NCBI GenBank assembly: GCA_029851415.1
Contig: CM056743.1
Span: 79,130,186-79,194,185, forward strand
Source: Eretmocerus hayati
Lineage: Eukaryota > Arthropoda > Insecta > Hymenoptera > Aphelinidae
DNA length: 64,000 nucleotides
Direction of reading: 5' to 3'
In this document: one piece after another, positions 10,220 through 19,730 of the stretch
Layout of the letters: each line of letters starts with the position of its first letter
Numbering within the stretch: position 1 is the first letter of the stretch
Notes under the pieces: generated by a model
What the model saw: the letters and a program-made list of their open reading frames with translations, nothing else
Databases searched by the model: none
Told to the model about the DNA's origin: nothing
Program-made: the position numbers and the translations under genes

Positions 10220-12430
10220 CAGTCTAAACGTAATATGACTCATTTGGAATCCCGATGAATGAAGAATGTAGCTCCAGGCATTAATGACGTCCAAGACGGT
10301 AATTCAAAAATTTTCTGGGAGAATTGACGCTTGCATGAATATCTCACTACATTAAAAATAGAGATTTGTTTCACAATAGCGAGATCACTATCTATCATTC
10401 ATAGGTGTACATAATACTATATGGAGATATGGATTCGCTGAGGAAGTTTCCCGTGACATTAGATTTTGTGTCAAACTTTTCAAACTTTAGTCATGAAAGT
10501 TAGTTAAAGTTCCCAATTTTGGTCCGATTCCAAAACCTAATCATAGTATGGACCCCCTCTGACTAATTAGGAATCTTGATGAATCGGATATGTGATCCCA
10601 AATATTTACTAAGTATACAGGGTGTCCGAAAAGTTAGAATCCCCCTGCTGACCTCCATTTATCTCAGCAAGGTCAAGTCGGATCGAAAAATAATTCCAAT
10701 AAGAGTTTCATAATTTTTCACGTTGTTTCAGAATTCGAGGTCAAAAGTGGGTGTTTTTATTTTAAAAAATCAAAAAAATCAAGTTGACCTCAAAATAACC
10801 TTAAAAATGATCTTCAAGATAAAAAGGCAAGGTCACTGGCTCGTTTTTACTGTGATCATAAACAACTTTTATCTCAAACATTCCTCGATAAAATGCTCAC
10901 TCTTGGAGCTACAGCGGTTACCGTCAACCCGTGCTGACCTCCATTCATCTCAGCAAGGTCAAGTCGGATCAAAAAATGTTTCCTACACAAGTTCCATAAT
11001 TTTCCACGTCCTTTCGGGATTCGAGGTCGAAAGTAGGTATTTTCATTCGAAAAAATCGAGTTGATCTCCAAATGACCTTGAAAATGACCTTGAAGGTCAA
11101 AAACAAGGTAAGCGTCGGATGTCCTTCTCAAAATAAGAGAACACATGTTTCGGTGTTTTTGCCAATTCCTAACCGTTTCTGAAAAAAAGGGTACTTACTT
11201 TTCGGACACCCTGTATGATAATAATCCAATAACCCACGGAGCGTGCCATTTATAAATATTTCTTCAGAGTACTAATTTAGATTCAAAGTAAAATTGCTCA
11301 AGCCACTCGCTACCATTAACAAGTACTCATGGTACTGCAAGAGAGAAAACTTGCTGTACAAATTTCATCTGATATTGGAATCTGTGTCAGAATTTTCAAA
11401 TCTGAATCATGCAAGTTGTCTGAAATTCCAAACTAGAAAATGAACATGAAATAACCCCTTTGACTCTAGAAAAATCTTGACAAGTAGGACATGTAGCTCC
11501 AAATCTTGATCAAATACAAGATGATGATCCAATAGCCTACGAAGCGAGCCTTTTGGATGAATATCTCTTCATAATACAAGATCAGATTTAAAATTAAACT
11601 GCCCAGTCATCTGTACATCTTTCACAAGTTCTTTTAATTCTGCAGAACTCCAAACTTGCTGTGCACATTCTATATAATATGGAATTTTGTGTCAAAATTT
11701 TCAAATCTAAATCATGAAAGTTGGCCCTAAATTTGAAATTTCACTCTGATTCCAGAATTTGAACATGAAATTACCCCTCTGACCACTGGGGAATCTTGGC
11801 CAATAGAACATTCAACTGCAATTATTGAACAAGTACAAGATGATGACCCAATAGTTCATGGAGCGTGTCTTTTGGATGATTATTTCTCTATAGCACAAGT
11901 TCAAATTCAAAATGAAACTGCCCGATCAACTATACTTCATTCACAGGCTCACTTAATACTGTAGAACTTGGAACGTGCTGTGCAAATTCCATTTAATATG
12001 GGAGGTGGTGTGAATATTTTCAAGTGTAAATCATCAAAACTGGCTAAAATTACCAATTTTTATCTGATCTCAGAATTTTAACATCGAATGACCCCTCAAA
12101 CTGTTGAGGAATTTTGGTGAATAGGATATACAACTCTAATTATTGAACAAGTACAAGATAAGGATCCAATAGCTCATGGAGCGTGTCTTTTGGATAATTA
12201 TCTCTCTATTGTACAAGTTCAGGTTCAATGTAAAACTGCTCGATCAACTATACTCCATTCACAGGTTCATATAAAACTATAGAACTTGAAACTTCCTGTG
12301 CAAATTCCATCTAGTATGGGAGTTGGTGTAAACATTTTCAAGAGGCTAAAATTTCCAATTTTAATCTGATTTTAAAAGCTAAACATGAAATGAACCCTTT
12401 TAATCATTAGAAATCTTGATTCATTGGCAC
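10220..12430. repeat. tandem array of about 300-320-bp units inside EnSpm
   Basis: Four to five diverged copies of a unit. A shared landmark resembling CAATAGCTCATGGAGCGTGT recurs near 11234, 11537, 11856 and 12176, followed each time by related text including TTTTCAAATCTAAATCATGAAAG. The first copy (about 10220-11310) is interrupted by the MITE at 10618-11213. The array has no coding frame and lies upstream of the transposase start, probably in its first intron. Confidence 0.8.
10618..11213. mobile_element. TA-flanked MITE with CAGGGTGTCC ends
   Basis: A 596-bp non-autonomous DNA element. The left end CAGGGTGTCCGAAAAGT matches the reverse complement of the right end, and both sides are flanked by TA (10616-10617 and 11214-11215). 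Inside, a segment of about 285 bp is present twice in direct orientation (from about 10650 and 10934, starting near GCTGACCTCCAT). TA duplication suggests a Tc1/mariner-type mobiliser. It interrupts a unit of the surrounding tandem array, so it is younger than the array. Confidence 0.8.
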
Positions 12431-12872
12431 CGATGGAACTAACAAAGTTCACTGTTGAACTTGGAGAGTCCAAGTGATGACATGCGTGAGCTTAATTCAG
12501 ATGTTGGTTGCTGATCGGTGACTCAACTCTGATTTGACTCACCACTTTCTACAAATCTCTGTACTCATCTGGCCATCATGGTTAGTGAATCAAAAGATGA
12601 TCTATCATGGCCATTGCCATATTTGTGAAGATTAGAGGATAAAACCATGGGCTAAAAAACTTGGATGTACACAAATTCCTTCTTGTTATGCATGGGAAAT
12701 TTCAAGTATGTCTCATAATTTTGATGAATAGAGATGTAGGAGTAGAGAAACGAATGCATGCCCATAGTAATCATAATGCTGAGATGAAGCAAAAAAGATA
12801 TTGAAGCAATGCAAGCATCTAAGCCAAGATCTCAGAGCACTCAACAATACAAGTACTTGATTAATATCTTAC

Positions 12873-12969
12873 CTGGAAATGGGACGTGCCAATTCACTCG
12901 TGTACGATAATGAGCTTGCCTCAGATTTCCTAATGAACGTAACCAACTTTTCAGCACTGCTCGTGACAT
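12873..12969 (-). other. candidate 5' coding exon of the EnSpm transposase
   Basis: From an ATG at 12969 the minus strand is open for 32 codons (MSRAVLKSWLRSLGN...) and ends in a strong donor, CCAG|GTAAG (GT at 12872-12871). The phase fits the acceptor at 9765-9764, just before the 902-codon frame, which would add about 33 residues through an intron of roughly 3.1 kb. It could also be an untranslated first exon. Only transcript data would decide. Confidence 0.4.
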
Positions 12970-13059
12970 TAACTCATTAGCAGATTTGGTTGAATTAATT
13001 CGTTGTTCGCACGAAAACCATAACCTGCAGTTACTTGCACGTGTGTCGTCTCAGTTTAT

Positions 13060-13187
13060 CGTGTACAGAAGAAAAGGCAGTTGCCTGCCCGCTGCCCGCG
13101 CGCGAGACCCGAGAACCGCGCGCGCAAAGTCGTCTAGTGCGCATGCACACACTGTACACTCATCGTACCGTCGTACAATTCAAGATG
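13060..13187 (-). promoter_or_regulatory. GC-rich probable EnSpm promoter region
   Basis: A short GC- and CpG-rich island (CCCGCGCGCGAGACCC and similar, about 13080-13150) in otherwise AT-rich DNA. It sits between the right terminal repeat and the candidate first exon of the transposase. Position and composition suggest the element promoter; no clear TATA box is seen. Confidence 0.3.
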
Positions 13188-13277
13188 AGATCTTGAATAT
13201 TCAGTCCAGAGTATTTGAAAAACGCAGTCAAGTATCACTTCTTGAAAATTCAGGTACAATTTATACTTGAAAATTCA
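13188..13277. repeat. EnSpm subterminal palindromic motif cluster, right
   Basis: Three copies of the TTGAAWWTTCAA-type motif (near 13190, 13240 and 13266), mirroring the cluster at the left end. Confidence 0.65.
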
Positions 13278-13294
13278 AGAAATTTTTTACAGTG
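13278..13294 (-). repeat. EnSpm terminal inverted repeat, right
   Basis: Exact reverse complement of 3441-3457. It is followed by CA (13295-13296), the second copy of the presumed target duplication. Confidence 0.9.
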
Positions 13295-13625
13295 CAGTTT
13301 CAGAGCCTCGTTCGGAATGCCGTCGAGGCCAGGGGCTTTGCCATTTGGCATCCTCTTCGCCGCTATGAGGAGCTCTTGCATGGTGAAGAGCGGGATGGGG
13401 TCTTCGCTTCTCGGAGGAAAAGTAACGCTAGGCTCTCCTGCTGGGGAAAGATCTTCCACGATGCCGCATAAGGTTGCCGCATCGGTTGGTGCTGGGTTGC
13501 CCTTCCGAGGTCAGACCTTTGACATAAACACGCGGTATGGCGTGCCCCCCGGATCTTCGTTCGCCATGTGGCACAGTTCCCTCCAACACTTCTCTTTGCT
13601 CTTTCGGAAGAATTCATTCGTCACG
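13295..13625 (-). pseudogene. R1-like reverse transcriptase, N-terminal part
   Basis: The upstream portion of the RT interrupted by EnSpm. On the minus strand one frame runs through TNEFFRKSKEKCWREL, GTPYRV and the highly typical RT opening PNGKAPGLDGIPNEALK, ending exactly at the transposon. An in-frame TGA lies near 13515. The endonuclease domain is absent: the element stops at about 13625, where a 144-bp tandem array begins. This fits the 5' truncation common in non-LTR copies. The downstream half is at 1736-3440. Confidence 0.85.
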
Positions 13626-14705
13626 TAGAAAAGCTCTGATGCCAAATTTCGTTTTGAATTCCTGTTCCTGATGATGGGACGAGACTCTGTATCAACGTTT
13701 AGCCCCCAACTCGAATGCGAACTACCCCTAAGCAGGGTATGAAATTTGGAATTGATTCGTTCTCCCGGTAGATTAGCTCTGATGCCAGATCGCGTTGTGA
13801 ATTTCTGTTTCTAATGATGAGACGAGACTCTGTATCAATTTTCAGCCCGCAACTCGAAAGCGAACTACTCCTGAACAAGGGATGGGATATGGAAAAAATT
13901 CGTTCTTCTGGTGGAATATCTCTGATGTCAAATGTCGTTCTGGATTCCTTTCTTCAATGATGAGACGAAACTCTGTATCAATTTCCAGCCCCCAATCCGA
14001 ATGCGAACTACCCCTGAGCAGGCGATGCAATTTGGAAAAAAATTCGTTTTCCCAGTGGATTAGCTCCAATTCCAAATTCCATCCTGGATTTCTGTTTCTC
14101 ATGATGAGACGAGACTCTGTATCAATTTTCAGCGCCGAACTCGGATGCGAACTACCCCTAAGCAGGGGATGAAATCTGGAAAAACTTCGTTTATCCGCTA
14201 GATCAGATCTGAGGCCAAATTTCGTTCTGGATTTCTTTTTCTCATGATAAGATGTGACTCTGTATCAATTTTGAGCCTCCAACTCGAATGTGAACTACCC
14301 ATAAGCAAGGGATGGAATCTGAGAAACATTCGTTTTTCCGCTAGATCAATTCTGATGCCAAATTTTGTTCTGGATTTCTCTTCCTCATGATGGGATGTGA
14401 CTCTGTATTAATTTTGAGCCCCTAACTCGAATGTGAACTACCCCTAAGCAGGGGATGAAATGTGGAAAAAATTCGTTTTTCCTGTATATCGGCTCTGATG
14501 CCAAATTTCATTCCGGATTTCTGTTTCTTATGATAAGACGAGACCCTGGATCAATTCTCAGGCTCAACTCGAATGCGAATTGCTCCTACGCAGGGTATGG
14601 AATCTCAAAATATGTGTATAACAGCTGGTTTAGCTCTGATGCCAAATTTCATTTTGATCATCCATTCGTCACGATAGAATCAGACCCTGTATTGATATTG
14701 GAGTA
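13626..14705. repeat. tandem array, about 144-bp unit, 7-8 copies
   Basis: The landmark GCTCTGATGCCAAATTTC, in variants, recurs near 13632, 13777, 13921, 14065, 14208, 14351, 14495 and 14635, a spacing of 140-145 bp. Other shared text includes GACGAGACTCTGTATCAAT and CCCCTAAGCAGG. Copies differ by perhaps 10-20 percent. The array is non-coding; open frames across it are chance. Confidence 0.9.
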
Positions 14706-15322
14706 TACTCATTGATGCTCACTCGAACTTCTGAAGTTCTTCATCTCTAAAGGATCTCGATATTCTTCAACGTGGTTCAACCCGAGCTGATTCCTAAAAT
14801 TCTTCAATAACTCGAGTTGTCTGACAAGTGAGGAGTTTGATCATTTGAATGGCAAAAAAAAGAGAGTGCTTTCTGAAAATGCATGGTGTTGAAGTTTGAA
14901 ACGTTTTATCAAAAAGAAGAGTCTACAATATATGTATCTGGAAACTAGCTTCGATATGGCGCACGGAGGGTTGTTGACGATTGAGAATGAAGACTAGTAA
15001 CGAGGATACGTGATGTTGATCTGCATCTGCTCTTGGAGATGCCATTTTTTATCCCTTAAGTTTGGAGTTGGGGACCTGTATGAGAGCTGAATTCTGCCTG
15101 CGCGTGGGTGATCGAACGAGCAGTAAAAATCTATTCCCCATCCCGTTGGAGTGGGATCAGAGTGGTGGGATCAGACATGATGTCATCCAGGCCCAAAAGT
15201 GTCCCTTCGCAGGGTGTCTGACCCACAGTCGCCCTCACCACCACCCCAGCGGCCACGACCTTAGGAATTATGTGGTAGTTCCTGGTCCCGCGTTAGATTG
15301 ATCATGGATTTACATACAGGAT
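14706..15322. other. no recognisable gene
   Basis: Unique-looking sequence between the 144-bp array and a pogo-like element. A small open frame at 15062-15301 (plus) in a GC-richer patch shows no known motif. Confidence 0.4.
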
Positions 15323-15910
15323 TACCGGCAACCGGGGTTACTTTGAACAGACGGGGTAACTTTGAACACTCGGGGTACAAGTTTTGAACTCTCAAGATCG
15401 GTATAGTAGGGATCCCTTATGGTTCCAATACCAATTTTCTCTGCTAGGAGCGTGCTTGAGCAATTATTTACCCCGGAGTACAGGCTCCGATCAGCCGTGT
15501 GTTCGTTCATAACGAACTTTTTAGAAAAGACGATTGTGATTCGAAAAAAAGTTGCTCCGAACAATTGGTCTCGTTCAAGCACTTCCACGGCGAATCCAAG
15601 GTAATGGTGCTATATTTCGTTGATCCATATCGATATCTCCAAGAATCCATTCCTGCGTTGGTGTATTTTAACCCTAATTTAATTCTGTGACTCGAAAACT
15701 GAAAAGTACGTGTTTTTTTTGGATACCGGGGTAACTTTGAACACCTTGCATGTTTCGACAGGGTGAGTCTGAACACTCTGATTCATAAATCTCTCCTAAT
15801 ATTTGACTCAATTTGACTCTTCCTTCTAACCTTCACTAAGTACATAGATTCAGAAAATCAACAAAGCTTTTTGCTCCTCCAAAAAAGGGTCGGAGCGGGT
15901 CGGAGCTTAG

Positions 15911-16147
15911 GTTGCTTTCAATTATGAAGGGCAAGTATTTCCAGTTAAAATGACAAAAATTACCAAAGAAGGACCTTTCATATCGTCCATGCAAAAGTCT
16001 GGTCTGAAATTCTGGAAAAGACCAGAACAAAAAGATGAAATACAATATCCCTGGTCTGATGTATTAGGTTGTATATCAACTCCCAAGGCTACCTCAAAGC
16101 TTCAAAAGGCAAACTATGTAGTTCCTGAAGTTTCCAAGTATTGGTAA
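15911..16147 (+). pseudogene. pogo-like transposase C-terminal exon fragment
   Basis: An open stretch of about 78 codons after an acceptor-like CTTAG, ending in TAA. It contains YEGQVFPVK, ISSMQKSG, KFWKRPEQKDEI, YPWSDV and VPEVSKYW. This is the C-terminal tail found in many insect DDE (pogo/jerky-like) transposases after the catalytic core. No DDE core is visible upstream, so the gene is a remnant. The strand agrees with the element as drawn. Confidence 0.6.
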
Positions 16148-16149
16148 AT

Positions 16150-17480
16150 AGACGTGCCTCAACCAGAACTTCCCGCCAGGAGATATCGTCCAGCTGCAGT
16201 GTAACTGATGAGTTCACAAGAATATTGGATGCAGATTTGGTTGAGTCGTGATTATTGACCAAAGGAAGATTATGATCATTAGTGGTCATGTATCTATCGA
16301 TCAGTAAAAGCAGAAATACGACTGAGGTATTTCTATCATCATTGAGACACAGACAAGTGTGAGAACGAGTCAAATATCCATTCATCCGTGAGAAAACTCA
16401 GTGGTTTGATGTACAAATGTTGGAGTTTATTCTGACTTGGCACAAGTCAAATTTTGATAGAAACTTGCAGGTTTATATTATCTGTATGTCTCGCGAATGC
16501 ATTCTTGTGAAAACGTGTGAAAATGTAGTCTAGGTTCCCAATGACTCTGTTAGAATTCATTCCAGGTTTTTGATGTTTTTATAAGACGATCAAACTTTGG
16601 AAAGTATTGTTATGGCTCTTCCATTCATGTCGAGTCAACTCTAGTTAACTGTAAAATAAGGAATTCTGTGCAATTTAGACTCTGATTTTATTGTCATGTA
16701 CATGCGTGCACGCGGTCAGTATCGAAATGTTAAAAGGTGATCGCTCCCATTCTCATCTAGTGAATACGATTTTCTGATCGTAGAGGTTTTCGTAGAGGAT
16801 GTCTTTTTCATAATGCCCCATGTTCTCGAGATAAAAATAGAATTCATGTGAAAAAGACATCCCTTCCACGATCACAAAGTTAGACTAAAAAAAATCAGGC
16901 TGACTGTACATCACAGATGGGTTGGACAGCAAACGAAAATGATCTCAAAGTCGTTATTTTTTAATTAATTCTACTCATACTTCCAATATTCTTCTTATTT
17001 TCCGACTCTTTACTTGTTCTTATTCACTTTTTGCGAAAAATGTTGGTGAAATGTAGCCACTTCTGCAATCATTGTTCTATGGTACTTCCTGATCAAATAA
17101 ATTGTTATTTTTCGCTAGATCTGTTTTCCGGATCCCTCGTGGAGATCACTTGATTTTCAGAACGCTCCACTCGACTTTTTTGAATGTCATCGAGAACTTG
17201 ACTTTTCGAGATTCGGTAAGAACTTTGGGAGAGTGGATTTTTCGACTCAAGTGAAAATATCACGATGGAGATGATTTCCGGATGTCACTCAGCCATTAAT
17301 TAAGCCTTCGTTCAAACTTCAGACAACTCAAAATGAGTTTGGAATATTTTTTCTGGGATTTTTGATAACTGATGGGCTTCCGAACCATAGTGCAAACATA
17401 GCAGGTCGAGTGTACTTCATGGGGATAAATAGAGAGGAGTACAACTATTCGCTATTGAGTTTTCTCACGTTTGGTTACTT
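16150..17480. other. pogo-like element interior, no gene
   Basis: AT-rich interior without a convincing frame. Nothing further was recognised. Confidence 0.4.
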
Positions 17481-17739
17481 AAGTGTTCAAAGTTACCCCA
17501 ACATGGCGGGGTAACTTTGAACACTTTTGAAATGTCCATAACTTCTGTCTAGTAAATCTAATCGGACTCTACTGCGGCGCAATTGAAAGCTAAGACGATA
17601 AGCTTTCAGTTGAACCCAGATACAATGCCCTTCTTATGTAAGACGTACAAGTTACAAGGGAACTACGAGCAAAATTTTCGAAAAGTGTTCAAAGTAACCC
17701 TGTTTGACGGTATCTTGTCTGATTAACAACTTTGGGTCC

Positions 17740-18650
17740 TCGACAGCAATCAGCGATTTTGTCAGGGTCTGGGAATGTCCGGATCTTGGACAAATTAGAG
17801 GTAGGCCGACAGCCTCGAGATAGGAGTTTGGAATTCCTCTGGGCCGCGATTATGGATCTGCATGAAATTTTCTTAGCTGATCATGATCGTAGGGCCCTCG
17901 ACTACAACGAGGAATTTTACCGTGACCGAGAAATATTTGGAACACGACCAAAATTTGAGGTTAGGTTAACGAAAGACCCCGAGAACTCAGTTTCAATCTT
18001 CCCTGAGACGCGATTATGAGATGACGCAAAACCTTATAAGCCGATCATGATCCTATGGTCCTCGACTACAACCAGGAATTCTCTCGTGGCCGGAACATAC
18101 TCGGAACTCGGCCATAATTTGAGGTTAGATTGGCCAAAGACCTCAAGAACGCAGTTTTGAATCCTTCTGAGACGCGATTATTGATTCATGCAAAATTTCC
18201 TTGGCTGATCATGATTCAAGGGTCCTCGACTCAACCACGAATTTCATCGTGGCCGGGTAATAGTCAGAACTTTGCCAAATGTTGAAGAGAGGTTCGCCAT
18301 AAGACTCCGAAAACGGAGTTTTGACCTTCTCTGACCCGCGATCAGGGATCTACGCAAAATTTTATGGGTTGATCATGATTCTTTACTGCTACACACCAAC
18401 ATGGGGTCTTAACGTGCCGAAACATATTCGGAATTCGACCAGAATTTGAGGTCGGGTTGACTGAAGACCACGGAAACGCAGTTTTGAATTTCTCCAAAAC
18501 GCTATTATGAATCTCCGCAGAATTTCCTTGGCTGGTCATGATCGTAAGGCCCTCGACTACAACCAGGAATTTTTTCGTGACCGAGAAATATTCGAAACTC
18601 GATCAAAATTCAGGTTAGGTGCACTAAGGACTCCGAAAACGCAATTTTAA
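17740..18650. repeat. tandem array, about 163-bp unit, 5-6 copies
   Basis: The landmark TGATCATGATCGTAGGGCCC, in variants, recurs near 17879, 18039, 18207, 18371 and 18533 (spacing 160-168 bp). Each is followed by a CGACTACAACCAGGAATTT-like phrase and a TTGAGGTTAGGTT-like phrase. Copies are clearly diverged. It is unrelated in sequence to the 144-bp and 310-bp arrays nearby. Confidence 0.85.
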
Positions 18651-18853
18651 ATAATTAATGATTTTCATAGTTTCGGTCACAAGCTTGAAATTTATGTCTT
18701 CCTGCACTGATCGATCTTTGTGTCCTCGCAAAACTGTTTCAGTTTTATTGCAAATTAGAACCACTTCATCAGAAGCAAAGTGGAGACCTCCTTGATTTTT
18801 GGCTATAGTCTAGATTGACTCTTCCGTAATATTACCGAACTATTCCATAGTAA

Positions 18854-19390
18854 TTAACGAACTATTGAACCAGTAGTGTGTCTTATTACGGCTTTTAAAT
18901 ATTCCGTTGCAACCAAACCAAATTGTTCTGTTCGCGAAAGAGCCACATCTCTACTATAATTTGAATGTAAGTAAGAATCGACTTTGAAGTCATCTAATTT
19001 CTTCTTAACTCTTTCATCTTTTCGCTTCTTGTTGGCTACCTCTCTGGCAGGAGTTGACTTTTTGTTCCTTGGAGAGTTAGTTATGTCAGCAAGTGGTGTG
19101 CGCACACTTGTAATATCTGTAGACGTACCTTGACGAACATACGAAATTGAAACGCCGTGATCAAATGGAACGGAAGTTGAACTTATTTGGCTCGATACAT
19201 CATTGGTTAAGGCCAGTCCGTAGTGCTTACATTTGCTCACTACTCCATAGATAGTGCCACGGTGATTTGCATAGCGTGATTCCAACGAAATTTGATTTTC
19301 AAATAGTTGCAAACACTTTTCGGACCAAATTATTGAGTCAGCGCGCTTCCCAATAAAATTTCCAATCATTTGAGCTTTGTTGCGTCTCAA
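18854..19390 (-). CDS. hypothetical protein at the 3' side of the P-element locus
   Basis: An open frame of 178 codons starting at an ATG that lies inside the left arm of an inverted duplication. It is basic in the middle (NKKRKDERVKKK) and has no recognised fold. It sits just downstream of a P-element transposase body on the same strand and could be a diverged C-terminal exon or an unrelated remnant. The first third is partly duplicated, in inverted orientation, at 19468-19668, where the frame is broken. Confidence 0.35.
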   Translation of the reverse strand: MRRNKAQMIGNFIGKRADSIIWSEKCLQLFENQISLESRYANHRGTIYGVVSKCKHYGLALTNDVSSQISSTSVPFDHGVSISYVRQGTSTDITSVRTPLADITNSPRNKKSTPAREVANKKRKDERVKKKLDDFKVDSYLHSNYSRDVALSRTEQFGLVATEYLKAVIRHTTGSIVR

Positions 19391-19668
19391 AATTCGCGAT
19401 ATATTTTGCAGGATTTGACAGCGTGGTTCCTACGATGAGGCAGCCCAGCTCAAGATTGCAAATTTCCAAATCCTGCAAAATATATCGCGAATTTTGAGAC
19501 GCAACAAAGCTCAAATGATTGGGAATTCCAATGGGAAGCGCGCTGACTCATTGATTCGATCCGAAAAGTGTTCGCAATTATTTAAAAATTGGATATTGTT
19601 TGAAAACCTGCATATACTTCGGTGCGTGTCTGGTTGCGGTATTGCGGGGACTACGGACTGGCCTTAAC
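19206..19668. repeat. inverted duplication with 51-bp spacer
   Basis: Left arm 19206-19416 matches the reverse complement of 19468-19668. The inner 110 bp per arm is nearly identical (for example AAATATATCGCGAATTTTGA); the outer part is more diverged. The pair would form a long hairpin. It lies between the P-like body and the 178-codon frame. Confidence 0.85.
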
Positions 19669-19730
19669 AGAAAAGTATCGTCTTGAGGTGTGCAGTTAGC
19701 TGATATTGGTACGGCAACATTCAAGCAATT

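Larger units (their letters stand above)
3441..13294 (-). mobile_element. EnSpm/CACTA-type DNA transposon, apparently full length
   Basis: The element is 9,854 bp and bounded by a 17-bp perfect terminal inverted repeat, CACTGTAAAAAATTTCT (3441-3457 and, reversed, 13278-13294). Both ends carry clustered palindromic subterminal motifs of the form TTGAAWWTTCAA. It lies inside an R1-like RT: collapsing one copy of the flanking CA dinucleotide restores that RT's reading frame across the site, so a 2-bp duplication is likely. Two minus-strand genes are carried: the DDE transposase (7053-9761) and a six-exon accessory gene (4449-6922). The 5' third holds a tandem array and a nested MITE. CACTG ends, subterminal repeats and the transposase type all fit the CACTA/Mirage/Chapaev superfamily. 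Both genes have undamaged frames, so the copy may be young or still active; that is inference. Confidence 0.9.
15323..17712 (+). mobile_element. pogo-like DNA transposon, decayed
   Basis: The ends are inverted repeats: TACCGGCAACCGGGGTTACT at 15323 and its imperfect reverse complement ending at 17712. Additional GGGTAACTTTGAACA copies lie inside both ends (about 15353, 15727, 17507). Each side is flanked by TA if that dinucleotide is counted as the target duplication. The interior keeps only a C-terminal transposase exon (15911-16147). A related shorter copy lies at 39712-40318. TA sites and the C-terminal domain point to the pogo branch of Tc1/mariner; the exact family is uncertain. Confidence 0.7.
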
